DNA from: Arthrobacter sp. PAMC25284
GTDB lineage: Bacteria > Actinomycetota > Actinomycetes > Actinomycetales > Micrococcaceae
Length of the DNA: 64,000 nucleotides
Assembly: GCF_019443425.1 (NCBI RefSeq)
Contig: NZ_CP080382.1
Span: 1,426,001 to 1,490,000 of the forward strand
Reading direction: 5' to 3'
Part shown: positions 46,291-55,646 of the stretch, one piece after another
How the letters are laid out: the number at the start of each line of letters is the position of its first letter
Numbering within the stretch: position 1 is the stretch's first letter
Translations under genes and position numbers: made by a program
The notes under the pieces: model-generated
Databases searched by the model: none
What the model was told of the DNA's origin: nothing
The model's input: the letters and a program-made list of their open reading frames with translations, nothing else

Positions 46291-47958
46291 ATGACCAACA
46301 GTTACGCTCCCTCGCGAGGCCCCGAGCGGCATAACGCACACGAGCAGGCACCACGGCCCGGCGCTGTCCTGACAGACCCAGTGAGGCACCCGGCGGGAGC
46401 CCCGGCCCCGGTCCTTGCCAAGCGGGCGTTCCTGCTGATCCTGATCACCCTGCTGGTTCCCGGCAGCGCCCAAACCGTCGCCGGCAGCCGCCGGCTGGGT
46501 CGGGTCGCCCTGCGCACCACGCTGACGGTCTGGGCCGTGCTGATTGCCGCGGTGTTGCTCCTCATTGCCAGCCGCCCGCTGCTGATCAATGTCCTCGCCA
46601 GCCCGCCCGTTTCGCTCCTTCTCGTCGTGGTACTCGCGGCCCTCTCGCTCGGCTGGGCCGCCCTTTTCCTGAACACCTTCCGCCTCGTCCGGCCCACGCT
46701 GCTGGCCCCCGGGATCCGGCTCGGTGCCGCGGCAGCGCTGGTCGTGTCCATGGTCCTCAGCAGCGGCTCCCTCGGCTACGCCGCCTACGTCCTCAATGTC
46801 AGCCGTGACGCCATCGGCAGCATGTTCTCCGGTTTCGGACCCACGATCGAGCCCTCCGAGGGCCGGTATAACTTCCTGATGATGGGCGGCGACGCCGGGG
46901 CGGACCGGACCGGACGCCGGCCGGACAGCCTCTCGGTCATCAGCGTTGACGCCAAGACCGGACAGACTGCCATCATTTCTGTTCCGCGAAACCTGCAGAA
47001 TGCCCAGTTCAGCGAGGACTCGCCGATGCGCGCGGTCTACCCGGACGGCTACGACTGCGGAAACGACTGCCTCATCAACGCCATCAACACCGAGGTCACG
47101 AATGACCACCAGGAGCTGTACCCCGGCGTGGCCGACCCGGGGGCCCAGGCCACAGTGGAGGCGGTGTCGGGGACCCTCGGGATCACGGTCCAGGCCTACG
47201 TGCTGGTGGACATGGACGGCTTCTCGAAGCTCATCGACGCAATGGGCGGAATCAAAATCAAGGCCGGCGGCTGGGTCCCCATCAGCAGCGGCGAAATGCT
47301 CGATGAAGCCAACGGCATCCACGGCATGCCGCTCGGCTGGATCGCGGCCGGCGATCAGCACCTAAACGGCTTCCACGCCCTCTGGTACGCCCGTTCACGC
47401 GAGTTCGTGGACGATTACGCCCGCATTCAACGCCAGCAGTGCGTGCAACAGGCCATGCTGAAGCAGATGGATCCGGCGACCCTGCTGACCAGGTTCGAAG
47501 ACATCGCCCAGGCCGGTACCCAAGTGGTGGAGTCCAACATTTCAGCCAGCCAGCTCGGCAGCTTCGTGGATCTTGCCCTCAAGGCCAAGGGCCAAGGGGT
47601 GGACCGTTTGACGATAGGGCCGCCGGATTTCGACGCCTCCTTCTCGACGGTCCCGGATTTTGACGTGATCCATACCCGGGTCCGCGCCCTTCTGGATGGA
47701 AGCCCGGCAGCGCAAGCCCCCGCGGTCGCCGCCGACCCGCAGCCTGCGGCCCCGGCCCCGGCCCCGGCAGAGGCAGAGCCCGCGACGGGCAGCGCCGCAG
47801 CCGCCGACCCGCAACCGTCGTCGGACTTCACCCCGGTGACCACGACGCCGGACGGCGAGCCGATTACCCGTGAGATGCTCGACTACTTCAAGAGCCAGGG
47901 CGACGAACAGTCGATCCGCAACCTGGTGGCCAGCAACGGCCTGTGCGCACCGCTCTGA
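46291..47958 (+). CDS. LytR-CpsA-Psr (LCP) family ligase
   Basis: Attaches wall polymers such as teichoic acid or arabinogalactan-like glycans to peptidoglycan, outside the membrane. The 555 residues begin with a cytoplasmic tail of about 45, then three membrane helices (VWAVLIAAVLLLIASRPLLI, LLVVVLAALSLGWAALFLN, AAALVVSMVLSSGSLGYAAYV). The LCP domain follows, with NFLMMGGDAGADRTGRRPDS, ISVPRNLQN, DMDGFSKLIDAMGGI and ALWYARSREFVDDYARIQRQQ. An Ala/Pro-rich linker leads to a short conserved C-terminus. The start ATG 46291 has AAGGA seven bases upstream. It probably shares transcription with purKE. Confidence 0.93.
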   Translation: MTNSYAPSRGPERHNAHEQAPRPGAVLTDPVRHPAGAPAPVLAKRAFLLILITLLVPGSAQTVAGSRRLGRVALRTTLTVWAVLIAAVLLLIASRPLLINVLASPPVSLLLVVVLAALSLGWAALFLNTFRLVRPTLLAPGIRLGAAAALVVSMVLSSGSLGYAAYVLNVSRDAIGSMFSGFGPTIEPSEGRYNFLMMGGDAGADRTGRRPDSLSVISVDAKTGQTAIISVPRNLQNAQFSEDSPMRAVYPDGYDCGNDCLINAINTEVTNDHQELYPGVADPGAQATVEAVSGTLGITVQAYVLVDMDGFSKLIDAMGGIKIKAGGWVPISSGEMLDEANGIHGMPLGWIAAGDQHLNGFHALWYARSREFVDDYARIQRQQCVQQAMLKQMDPATLLTRFEDIAQAGTQVVESNISASQLGSFVDLALKAKGQGVDRLTIGPPDFDASFSTVPDFDVIHTRVRALLDGSPAAQAPAVAADPQPAAPAPAPAEAEPATGSAAAADPQPSSDFTPVTTTPDGEPITREMLDYFKSQGDEQSIRNLVASNGLCAPL

Positions 47959-48020
47959 TTCCGGATTCGGCCGTACGCCTGAACGAGACCAATGTTCTCT
48001 GAACAGTGAAGGACCTGCCC

Positions 48021-49280
48021 ATGTACAAACTGCACAACGTTCTCCGGCCGTATGCCTGGGGATCCACCACCGCGATCGCAGGGCTGCTCGGGAGGCCCGC
48101 CTCAGGCGGGCCGGAGGCCGAACTGTGGATTGGCGCGCATCCGGACTCCCCGTCCGCCCTTGTGCAGCCGGCCGATGCTGGCGGCGCCGTGCAACTGGGG
48201 CTGGACGAGCTGATCGCCGGGGACCCGGAACACCATTTGGGGGCTGCCAGCATCGCCGAATTCGGTCCCCGCCTGCCGTTCCTGCTCAAGATCCTGGCCG
48301 CCGAGAGCCCGCTGTCGCTGCAGGTTCATCCTACTCTCGACCAGGCCCGCGCTGGATTCGCCCGGGAGGAAGCTGCCGGCGTTGACCACGCGGATCCGGC
48401 GCGCAACTACAAAGATGACAATCACAAGCCGGAAATGCTTCTGGCCCTGACACCCTTCGAGTCGCTGTGCGGGTTCCGGCCGGCTGCGGATTCCCGCCAG
48501 GTCTTTGAACATCTCGTGGCGTGCTTCGACCTCGCCGGACTTGAGCTCCCGCCGCTGCTCCCGCGCCTGCTGGAGGACCTCGCCGGGTCCGACGAGCCGG
48601 CGGCGCTCCGTACCGCTTTCGAGCGGCTGCTCGCCGGGGGTCAGGACGTCACGGACGCGACGGCCATGGTGACCGCGGCACTGGAATCCGGCGCACCAAT
48701 GGCCGGCCATACGGCGGAGCTCTCCACTGTCGTCGACCTCAACAGCCAATTCCCCGGGGATCCCGGCGTGCTCATCTCGCTGCTGCTGAACCGGGTTTCG
48801 CTCGAGCCGGGGCAGGCCGTGTTCCTGCCGGCCGGCAAAGTCCATGCCTACCTGCATGGCCTCGGGGTCGAGGTGATGGCGTCCTCGGACAACGTGCTCC
48901 GCGGGGGTCTGACGCCGAAGTTCGTTGACGTCCCTGAGCTGCTCAGGACCGTCGCCTTCGAAGCCGTGGGCGTGCCGTTGCTGAACGCGGCGACGTCCGG
49001 GCTGGGACAGGAGATCTTCCGCCCGCCGTTCCGGGAGTTCCAGCTGCAGCGGGTGGAACTTTCCCCCGGGTCCGATCCTGTGCCGGTGGCCCAGTCCGGC
49101 GCTGCTGTCATCATTGTGGTCTCCGGGTCGGTACTTCTCGACTCCCCGAAGGGAGATCTCCGGCTGGACCGGGGCGCGAGCGCGTTCCTGCCCGCAGCCG
49201 AGGCCCCGGTCATTGTCCATGCCGTCTCCGGCGCCACCGCCCCCGCGCTGGCCTTCTCCGTCACTACCGCACTGGACTGA
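48021..49280 (+). CDS. manA: Mannose-6-phosphate isomerase, class I
   Basis: Interconverts fructose 6-phosphate and mannose 6-phosphate, supplying mannose for glycans. The 419 residues show YAWGSTTAIAGLLG, AELWIGAHPDSPS, the zinc-site LQVHPTLDQARAGFAREE, KPEMLLALTPFESLCGFRP and PAGKVHAYLHGLGVEVMASSDNVLRGG. I start at ATG 48021, with AAGGA seven bases upstream; GTG 48006 would put the initiation codon before its own binding site. The product fits the nearby mannosyltransferase and wall-glycan genes. Confidence 0.95.
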   Translation: MYKLHNVLRPYAWGSTTAIAGLLGRPASGGPEAELWIGAHPDSPSALVQPADAGGAVQLGLDELIAGDPEHHLGAASIAEFGPRLPFLLKILAAESPLSLQVHPTLDQARAGFAREEAAGVDHADPARNYKDDNHKPEMLLALTPFESLCGFRPAADSRQVFEHLVACFDLAGLELPPLLPRLLEDLAGSDEPAALRTAFERLLAGGQDVTDATAMVTAALESGAPMAGHTAELSTVVDLNSQFPGDPGVLISLLLNRVSLEPGQAVFLPAGKVHAYLHGLGVEVMASSDNVLRGGLTPKFVDVPELLRTVAFEAVGVPLLNAATSGLGQEIFRPPFREFQLQRVELSPGSDPVPVAQSGAAVIIVVSGSVLLDSPKGDLRLDRGASAFLPAAEAPVIVHAVSGATAPALAFSVTTALD

Positions 49281-49284
49281 TATC

Positions 49285-50265
49285 TTGGACTTTTTCCTGC
49301 AGGGCCCGCAGTGGGCCGCTTTCCAGCGCGACCTGGGCCGGACGGTCCACGAACAGTCCGGACCGGGCTGGAGCTTCCTGGCCGTCGAGGAGTCGAACCC
49401 GGCCGGGAGGCTGCTGTATGTCCCGTACGGCCCGGTCGCCGAATCCCTCGAGGCCTTCGACGCCGCTCTGGCGGCGCTGACGGAACTGGCCCGGGGCTGC
49501 GGGGCCGTGTTTGTCCGGATCGAGCCGGCCAGGGCCGGCTTCGATGTGTCCGGTGCCGATGCCGTCCTGCGGAGCCGTGGCCTGCGCCCCGCCCCGGCAA
49601 ACCAGCAGCCCGAGCTTAGCTGGATCGTGGACCTGGACCGTGAGCTGAAAAACATTCTGGCCGACATGAAGCCAGCCAATCGAAATCTCTACCGGAACAT
49701 CCACAAGAAAGGCGTGACCTTCCGGTCCAGCCAGGACCCTGCGGAAATTTCGGTGCTGCTGACGTTCCTCCATATGACAGCGGCACGCAATGGTTTTAAG
49801 CCCCAGAGCGATGAGTACCTCGGCCAGGTGGCCCGTTCGCTGATGCCGGCCGGCGCTGCGACACTCTTCATCGCAGAACTCGAAGGCGCGCCCATCGCCG
49901 CTGCGCTGGCCTATGACTCCGCGGACACCAGAACGTATGCGCATGCGGCCCTCGATGACACGCACCGGAAACTCAGCGCCGGGATCCCTCTACTGGTCAC
50001 TCTCATCGCCGATGCCCGCGAGGCGGGGCTGAAGCATGTGGACCTGTGGGGCGTTGCACCCGCGGATCAGCCGGAGCACAAGTGGGCCGGCTTCACCGCG
50101 TTCAAGAAGTCCTTTGGCGGCCGGGAGGTCGCCTACCCCGGAACATGGGACCTGCCGGTCCGAAAAGTGCGCTACGGCGCCTACCATGTGGCCCGGGCCG
50201 GCGCGCAGCTGGCCAGGAAATCCGTGCAGGCGCTGCGCGCCAGGCTTCGACGCCAGCCCGGCTAA
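49285..50265 (+). CDS. FemX/FemAB-type peptidoglycan bridge aminoacyltransferase
   Basis: About 326 residues. It is a GNAT-type enzyme of the FemABX family (lipid II:glycine or alanine transferase), adding the first amino acids of the peptidoglycan cross-bridge from aminoacyl-tRNA. Matching segments are QGPQWAAFQRDLGRTVH, ELSWIVDLDRELKNILADMKPANRNLYRNIHKKGV, FLHMTAARNGF and GLKHVDLWGVAPADQPEHKWAGFTAFKKSFGG. No ATG is suitable: TTG 49285, four bases after the manA stop, starts at the conserved segment; ATG 49219 would overlap manA by 62 bases. Arthrobacter cell walls have such interpeptide bridges. Confidence 0.83.
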   Translation: MDFFLQGPQWAAFQRDLGRTVHEQSGPGWSFLAVEESNPAGRLLYVPYGPVAESLEAFDAALAALTELARGCGAVFVRIEPARAGFDVSGADAVLRSRGLRPAPANQQPELSWIVDLDRELKNILADMKPANRNLYRNIHKKGVTFRSSQDPAEISVLLTFLHMTAARNGFKPQSDEYLGQVARSLMPAGAATLFIAELEGAPIAAALAYDSADTRTYAHAALDDTHRKLSAGIPLLVTLIADAREAGLKHVDLWGVAPADQPEHKWAGFTAFKKSFGGREVAYPGTWDLPVRKVRYGAYHVARAGAQLARKSVQALRARLRRQPG

Positions 50266-50291
50266 CCACCCCGCGGCCGCGGCGAAGCCCA

Positions 50292-50321
50292 GCGCCGCGG
50301 GACTGGGCGCCGCGGGACTGG
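50292..50321. repeat. 15-base perfect tandem duplication
   Basis: GCGCCGCGGGACTGG occurs twice without spacer (50292-50306 and 50307-50321), between the convergent stops of the FemX-like gene and galE. CCGCGGC/GCCGCGG pairings nearby suggest it belongs to a terminator region. Confidence 0.7.
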
Positions 50322-50326
50322 TTAAA

Positions 50327-51295
50327 CTAGACGCCGGCGGCGTGCCGTTGCGCGGCGTAGGCGCTGGCCACCATGTCCTCCACGGAGTGCCGCATCACCC
50401 AGTCCAGGTCGCGGGCCGCCAGCGCACCGTCCGCGACGATCCGGTCGGGGTCCCCTGCCCGGCGCGGACCGATCTCCGGTTCGAAGTCGATGCCGGTAAC
50501 CTTCGCCATGGCCGTCATGATTTGGCGCACTGAGAGCCCGTCCCCGGAACCCAGGTTGTAAATCGGTTCCAGTGCCCGTCCCGCGGCGAGGCTCTGCGCT
50601 GCGGCCACATGTGAGGTCGCCAGATCAGCGACGTGCACATAGTCGCGCACGCAGGTGCCGTCGGGAGTGTTGTAATCCGTCCCGTAGATACGGGGGGTCT
50701 GCCCGGACGTCAGCGCCCGCAGCACGATCGGAAACAAATTGTGCGGGCTGGTGTCGTAGAGTTCGGGCGAGCCGGAGCCGACGACGTTGAAGTAGCGCAG
50801 CGAGGTGTGCTGCAGTCCCCGCGCCCGGCCCTGATCCCGGATCAGCCATTCACCGATCAGTTTGCTTTCCCCGTAGGGCGATTCGGGGTTGGTGGGGGTG
50901 GCCTCGGTGACAATGTCTCCGCCGGGCGTACCGTAGGTCGCCGCGGAAGACGAGAACACGAGCTTGTCCACTCCGGCGCGTTCCATCGCCCCGAGCAGTG
51001 CGGCGGTCCCCGTGACGTTCTGCTCGTAGGTCAGCAGCGGCTCCTGAACCGAGACGCCGGCGTACTTAAATCCGGCCAGGTGGATGACCCCGGCCACGGC
51101 ATGCTGGGTCAGGGTCCTTTCGACCAACTCCTCGTCGAGGATGCTGCCGAGAACAAACGGCACTCCGGCCGGAACAAATTCACGGTGCCCACTGGAGAGC
51201 GAATCGATCACCACCGGTCCGATCCCCGCTCCGCGCAAGGCGGCTACCACATGTGAACCGATATACCCGGCGCCGCCGGTCACTAACCAAGTCAT
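50327..51295 (-). CDS. galE: UDP-glucose 4-epimerase
   Basis: Interconverts UDP-glucose and UDP-galactose with bound NAD, supplying galactose for wall glycans. The 322 residues are complete: TWLVTGGAGYIGSHVVAAL at the N-terminus, the Ser and Tyr-x-x-x-Lys catalytic set (VFSSSAATYG, SPYGESK), RYFNVVGSG, GTCVRDYVHVADLA and YNLGSGDGLSV. ATG 51295 has TAGGCT exactly six bases upstream. It lies downstream of glpX, behind a strong terminator. Confidence 0.95.
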   Translation of the reverse strand: MTWLVTGGAGYIGSHVVAALRGAGIGPVVIDSLSSGHREFVPAGVPFVLGSILDEELVERTLTQHAVAGVIHLAGFKYAGVSVQEPLLTYEQNVTGTAALLGAMERAGVDKLVFSSSAATYGTPGGDIVTEATPTNPESPYGESKLIGEWLIRDQGRARGLQHTSLRYFNVVGSGSPELYDTSPHNLFPIVLRALTSGQTPRIYGTDYNTPDGTCVRDYVHVADLATSHVAAAQSLAAGRALEPIYNLGSGDGLSVRQIMTAMAKVTGIDFEPEIGPRRAGDPDRIVADGALAARDLDWVMRHSVEDMVASAYAAQRHAAGV

Positions 51296-51301
51296 GGCTT
51301 C

Positions 51302-51307
51302 AGCCTA
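51302..51307 (-). promoter_or_regulatory. Likely -10 element of galE (leaderless)
   Basis: TAGGCT ends six bases (gaagcc) before ATG 51295. Confidence 0.6.
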
Positions 51308-51363
51308 CCGAACCGGGCTGGCCGGAGCCTGGACCGGCACCGCCGTCGGGAGAAGAACCGCAA

Positions 51364-51407
51364 AACAGCGGATCCCGGGCGCCAGGGCGACTCCGGGATC
51401 CGCTGTT
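51364..51407 (-). terminator. Hairpin terminator after glpX
   Basis: AACAGCGGATCCCGG (51364-51378) and CCGGGATCCGCTGTT (51393-51407) form a perfect 15-bp stem with a 14-base loop, 22 bases past the glpX stop. The stem ends in a run of T residues in the transcript direction, the most classical terminator in the window. Confidence 0.85.
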
Positions 51408-51428
51408 GTTTCGTGCTCAGGGGCGGCG

Positions 51429-52466
51429 CTAGTTCTTGCGCGCGTACCCTTCCCACTTGCTGGCCTGGTGCTCGCCGTCGACGAAGCGGATGGTGCCGGA
51501 CTTGGAACGCATCACGATGGACTGCGTGAGGACCTTGTCCTTGGAGTAGCGGACTCCCTTGAGGAGGTCGCCGTCGGTGATGCCGGTTGCGGCAAAGTAG
51601 CAGTTATCGCTCGTCACGAGGTCGTTGGTGGACAGCACGCGGTCAAGATCGTGTCCGGCGTCGATCGCCTTCTGCTTCTCATCGTCGCTGGTGGGCCAGA
51701 GCCGGCCCTGGATGACGCCGCCAAGGGACTTGATGGCGCAGGCCGTCACGATGCCTTCCGGAGTTCCACCAATGCCCATCAGGGCGTCAACGCCGGTACC
51801 GGAGCGTGCCGCAGCAATCGCGCCTGCAACATCGCCGTCCATGATGAACTTGGTGCGCGCACCGGCCTCGCGGATTTCCTCCACGAGCGTGCGGTGCCGG
51901 TCGCGGTCCAGGATCATCACGTTGAGCTGGTTGACCTTTACGCCCTTGGCCTTGGCGATGAGGTGCAGGTTCTGCTTGACCGGCAGGCGCAGGTCCACCA
52001 TGTCCGCAGCTTCGGGGCCGGTGACGAGCTTTTCCATGTAGAACACGGCGGAGGGATCAAACATCGAACCGCGCTCGGCCACGGCCAGGACGGCCAGGGC
52101 GTTGTTGATGCCAAGGGCTGTCAGCCGGGTTCCGTCGATGGGGTCGACGGCGACGTCGCATTCCGGACCGGTTCCGTCACCGACGTGCTCGCCGTTGAAG
52201 AGCATCGGGGCTTCGTCTTTTTCACCCTCGCCGATGACCACAACGCCGTTGAAGTGGACTGTCTGGAGGAAGGAGCGCATGGCGTCGACGGCGGCACCGT
52301 CAGCCTTGTTCTTGTCACCGAAGCCGACCCAGTGGCCACCGGCAATGGCGGCGGCCTCAGTGACGCGGACCAGTTCCAGCGCAAGGTTGCGGTCAGGCTC
52401 GTCGACTCCGACCGCGAGCGAGGGGGAAAGCGTGGAGTACTTCTGGGACATAGGCGCTGGTGTCAC
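51429..52466 (-). CDS. glpX: Class II fructose-1,6-bisphosphatase
   Basis: Gluconeogenic phosphatase, the only type in many actinobacteria. The 345 residues show LELVRVTEAAAIAGGHWVGFGDKNKADGAAV in the N-terminal part, VVIGEGEKDEAPML, the metal site DVAVDPIDGTRL and GIGGTPEGIVTACAIKSLGG. I start at GTG 52466, with GAAGAGG about five bases upstream; ATG 52451 (MSQKYSTLSP) is possible. It is divergent from the DUF4245 gene, as in mycobacteria (Rv1099c/Rv1100). Confidence 0.95.
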   Translation of the reverse strand: MTPAPMSQKYSTLSPSLAVGVDEPDRNLALELVRVTEAAAIAGGHWVGFGDKNKADGAAVDAMRSFLQTVHFNGVVVIGEGEKDEAPMLFNGEHVGDGTGPECDVAVDPIDGTRLTALGINNALAVLAVAERGSMFDPSAVFYMEKLVTGPEAADMVDLRLPVKQNLHLIAKAKGVKVNQLNVMILDRDRHRTLVEEIREAGARTKFIMDGDVAGAIAAARSGTGVDALMGIGGTPEGIVTACAIKSLGGVIQGRLWPTSDDEKQKAIDAGHDLDRVLSTNDLVTSDNCYFAATGITDGDLLKGVRYSKDKVLTQSIVMRSKSGTIRFVDGEHQASKWEGYARKN

Positions 52467-52658
52467 GTGAACCTCTTCTTCGAGTGGCGATCGTTGAACC
52501 CGTACGGCCGTATCGATCCGTCGCGGTGTTTGTCTGCTTCTGATCATAGCCATTGCGGCGCCTCCGGGCCCCTAGAATGACATGCCCGTGAAACACATCA
52601 CCGGCCGGCTGGCCGGTCCGAGTGTGAGATCGGCTCCGTCATAGGCGACTATAGAAGC

Positions 52659-53405
52659 GTGAGCGAAACGCAGGATGTACCCCCCGCAGCCCCAGGATCC
52701 TCCGGCCCAGGAACGACCGGCCAGGCTCCGGCCGGGCCGGAAGAGGCGCCGGTAAGGCCGGTCCTGCGCGCCGCAGCCGCGAAACGCGCCAACGCGTCGG
52801 TGCTGGGGATGTTCATCGCCCTGGCCATCAGCATCGCCGTTTTCCTCCCGATCGTGCTCCTCAACCCCGGGCCGAAGTCCGATGGTTACCGCCCCAACAT
52901 CGACGTCGCTGCCGTGTCCCGGAACGCCACGGATGTGGCAGGATTCACACCCGCGGTGCCTGATACAGGCGGCGCCTACCGCGCCAACTATGCGCGCTGG
53001 GAGTCCGGCACGACCAGCGGAGTGCCGACCTGGGAGGTCGGGTATCTCACCCCGAACGAATCCTTCATTGGATTGGTGCAAACGCGGCAGCCGAACCCCA
53101 CGTGGCTCCTCCAGCAGACACGGAACGCCGGGGTGACCGGCACGCGGAGCGCCGGCGGAGCTGATTGGGAGCTCCGCGACACCAGCAAGGGCCAGAAAAG
53201 TATGGTGCTGGTCCGCGCCGGCACTACCGTGGTCCTGTCCGGGGCGGCGAAACTGGACGAGTTCTCCGTCCTGGCCGCCGCCGTCGTCCAGGCAATAGAC
53301 TCCAGCGCGGCGTCCACCCCGGCCGCGCCTGCGGCTCCTAACACCCCTGCCGCCACTGACGCCGCTGACGCAACAATTTCCGCGCCTGCCGCTCCGTCGC
53401 CGTAA
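52659..53405 (+). CDS. DUF4245 family membrane-anchored protein
   Basis: Function unknown. The 248 residues have a Pro/Gly/Ala-rich cytoplasmic N-terminus (about 45), one membrane helix (VLGMFIALAISIAVFLPIVLL), then an extracytoplasmic domain with family segments YRANYARWESG, WEVGYLTPNESFIGLVQT and TVVLSGAAKLDEFSVLAA. The C-terminus is Ala/Pro-rich. The start GTG 52659 lacks a good ribosome binding site; GACTAT six bases upstream is a weak -10-like hexamer. It is followed ten bases later by the carbonic anhydrase gene. Confidence 0.83.
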   Translation: MSETQDVPPAAPGSSGPGTTGQAPAGPEEAPVRPVLRAAAAKRANASVLGMFIALAISIAVFLPIVLLNPGPKSDGYRPNIDVAAVSRNATDVAGFTPAVPDTGGAYRANYARWESGTTSGVPTWEVGYLTPNESFIGLVQTRQPNPTWLLQQTRNAGVTGTRSAGGADWELRDTSKGQKSMVLVRAGTTVVLSGAAKLDEFSVLAAAVVQAIDSSAASTPAAPAAPNTPAATDAADATISAPAAPSP

Positions 53406-53408
53406 AGT
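53403..53408 (+). promoter_or_regulatory. Possible -10 element of the carbonic anhydrase gene
   Basis: TAAAGT ends seven bases before GTG 53416 and includes the TAA stop of the preceding gene. Co-transcription from upstream remains possible. Confidence 0.4.
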
Positions 53409-53415
53409 GTAGGCC

Positions 53416-54030
53416 GTGGCCACATACCTGACTCCTGCCCTTGCCTGGCGCCGTCTTCGCGACGGCAATGAGCGTTTCGTCGCCGGCGAATCCTCCCATC
53501 CCAACCAGGACGCCTCGCGGCGATCCTCGCTTGTCGAGAACCAGCACCCCTTCGCTGTGATCTTCGGCTGCTCCGACTCCCGGCTTGCCGCCGAAATCAT
53601 CTTCGACCTGGGGCTGGGGGACGCGTTTGTGGTCCGCACCGCGGGGCAGGTCATCGACGACGCCGTGCTCGGCTCGCTCGAGTACAGCGTCAGCGAACTG
53701 GGAGTTCCGCTGATCGTAATCCTCGGCCATGACAGCTGCGGCGCCGTGAGCGCCACTAAGGCGGCCGTGGAAACGGGCAATATGCCGATTGGTTTTATCC
53801 GCGACCTCGTCGAGCGCATCACACCCTCCGTCCTGACGTCCATGCGGAATAACCAGCACGACGTCAACGACATGGTCGTTGAACACGTCAAGCAGACATC
53901 GCAGCGGCTGGTGGACAGTTCACGGGTGATTTCCGCTGCCGTCGACAGCGGCCGGGCGGCCGTGATCGGGCTGTCGTACCGGCTGGCCGAGGGCCGGGCG
54001 GACCTGGTTTCCGGAATCGGTGAACTCTAG
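53416..54030 (+). CDS. Beta-class carbonic anhydrase
   Basis: Interconverts carbon dioxide and bicarbonate. The 204 residues show the zinc and active-site set: Cys52 and Asp54 in IFGCSDSRLAAE, then His105 and Cys108 in ILGHDSCGAVSA. These follow the N-terminal DGNERFVAG. The length fits the small plant-type class. Bicarbonate supply would match the nearby PurK and carboxylation needs, but that link is only suggestive. Confidence 0.94.
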   Translation: MATYLTPALAWRRLRDGNERFVAGESSHPNQDASRRSSLVENQHPFAVIFGCSDSRLAAEIIFDLGLGDAFVVRTAGQVIDDAVLGSLEYSVSELGVPLIVILGHDSCGAVSATKAAVETGNMPIGFIRDLVERITPSVLTSMRNNQHDVNDMVVEHVKQTSQRLVDSSRVISAAVDSGRAAVIGLSYRLAEGRADLVSGIGEL

Positions 54031-54092
54031 GGCACAGCGGACGCTCCGGCCGGTCTCCTGTTCACGGTTTTCGGTGCGGCGCCCGCTCCCAA

Positions 54093-54098
54093 TAAGCT
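54093..54098 (+). promoter_or_regulatory. Likely -10 element of fumC (leaderless)
   Basis: TAAGCT ends six bases (aggccc) before ATG 54105. Confidence 0.55.
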
Positions 54099-54104
54099 AG
54101 GCCC

Positions 54105-55541
54105 ATGACTTCCATAGACGAGTTGAAATCTGAAGAATTCCGCATTGAGCACGACACCATGGGTGAAGTCCGCGTCCCGGTGAACGCCCTGTACCGCGCC
54201 CAGACCCAGCGCGCGGTCGAGAACTTCCCGATCTCCGGCAAGACCCTCGAACGCGCCCACATCGAGGCCCTCGCACGCGTCAAGAAGGCAGCCGCCCAGG
54301 CCAACGCGGAACTGGGAGTGCTCGACGGCGAGCTGGCCCAGGCGATCGCAGACGCCGCCGATGAGGTTGCCACCGGGAAGTACGACGGCGACTTCCCGAT
54401 CGATGTCTTCCAGACGGGCTCCGGCACGTCCTCGAACATGAACACCAACGAGGTCCTCGCCGAGCTGGCCTCACGTGCGCTGAAGGCGGCCGGGAGTGAC
54501 AAAGTTGTCCACCCGAACGACCACGTCAACGCTTCCCAGTCATCCAACGACGTCTTCCCGACGTCGGTGCACGTGGCCGCCACGTCCGCGCTGATCAACG
54601 ATCTCATCCCGGCTCTGGGCTACCTGGCCGATTCCCTCGAGCGCAAGGCCGTGGATTTCAAGGACGTTGTAAAGTCCGGCCGCACGCACCTGATGGACGC
54701 CACCCCGGTCACCCTGGGCCAGGAGTTCGGCGGCTACGCCGCGCAGGTACGCTACGGCGTCGAGCGCATCAACGCTTCCCTCCCCCGGGTCGCCGAAGTA
54801 CCCCTCGGCGGCACTGCCGTCGGCACCGGCATCAACACCCCGGCAGGGTTCCCGGAACGCGTCATCGAGCTGCTCGCGGCGGACACCGGGTTGCCGCTCA
54901 CCGAGGCCCGTGACCACTTCGAGGCCCAGGCCAACCGTGACGGCCTGATCGAGGCCTCCAGCCAGCTGCGGAACATCGCGATCTCCTTTATGAAGATCAA
55001 CAATGACCTCCGCTGGATGGGTTCCGGCCCCAACACCGGCCTCGGTGAAATCGCCATCCCGGACCTGCAGCCGGGATCCTCGATCATGCCGGGCAAGGTC
55101 AACCCGGTCATCTGCGAGGCCTCGATCATGGTCTGCGCCCAGGTGATCGGCAACGACACCGCGATCGCGTGGTCCGGCACCAACGGTGCCTTCGAACTCA
55201 ACGTGGGCATCCCGGTCATGGCCGCGAACCTGCTCGAGTCCATCCGGCTCCTGGCCAACACCAGCCGCGTGATGGCCGACAAGATGATCGATGGCATCAC
55301 CGCCAACGTTGAGCGCGCACGCTTCCTCGCCGAGGCGTCGCCGTCGATCGTCACCCCGCTGAACAAGTTCATCGGCTACGAGAACGCCGCCAAGATCGCG
55401 AAGAAGGCTGTCGCCGAAGGCCTGACCATCCGCGAGACCGTTGTGGCCATGGGCTTCCTGGAACGCGGCGAACTGACCGAAGAACAACTGGACACCGCCC
55501 TGGACGTTATGTCCATGACGCGTCCGCCGCACAAGGCCTAG
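54105..55541 (+). CDS. fumC: Class II fumarate hydratase
   Basis: Hydrates fumarate to malate in the TCA cycle; a heat-stable, iron-free tetramer. The 478 residues carry the family signature loop [17 protein letters not shown] near residue 330, [19 protein letters not shown], the substrate-site [19 protein letters not shown] and [17 protein letters not shown]. It is full length. The gene starts 74 bases after the carbonic anhydrase stop and ends before a bidirectional terminator. Confidence 0.97.
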   Translation: MTSIDELKSEEFRIEHDTMGEVRVPVNALYRAQTQRAVENFPISGKTLERAHIEALARVKKAAAQANAELGVLDGELAQAIADAADEVATGKYDGDFPIDVFQTGSGTSSNMNTNEVLAELASRALKAAGSDKVVHPNDHVNASQSSNDVFPTSVHVAATSALINDLIPALGYLADSLERKAVDFKDVVKSGRTHLMDATPVTLGQEFGGYAAQVRYGVERINASLPRVAEVPLGGTAVGTGINTPAGFPERVIELLAADTGLPLTEARDHFEAQANRDGLIEASSQLRNIAISFMKINNDLRWMGSGPNTGLGEIAIPDLQPGSSIMPGKVNPVICEASIMVCAQVIGNDTAIAWSGTNGAFELNVGIPVMAANLLESIRLLANTSRVMADKMIDGITANVERARFLAEASPSIVTPLNKFIGYENAAKIAKKAVAEGLTIRETVVAMGFLERGELTEEQLDTALDVMSMTRPPHKA

Positions 55542-55593
55542 CTGTCCTCAGCCAGCTCCGGGGCCCCGCCACGAATGCAGCAACCGGCACCGG

Positions 55594-55635
55594 ACGGCGG
55601 CCGGCACCTTCCCCCGGGAAGGCGCCGGCCGCCGT
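55594..55635. terminator. Bidirectional terminator between fumC and the VWA gene
   Basis: Two 20-base arms (55594-55613 and 55616-55635) pair at 19 positions around a 2-base centre, between convergent stops at 55541 and 55647. No T-run follows on either strand. Confidence 0.7.
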
Positions 55636-55646
55636 CGTCGTTGCCG

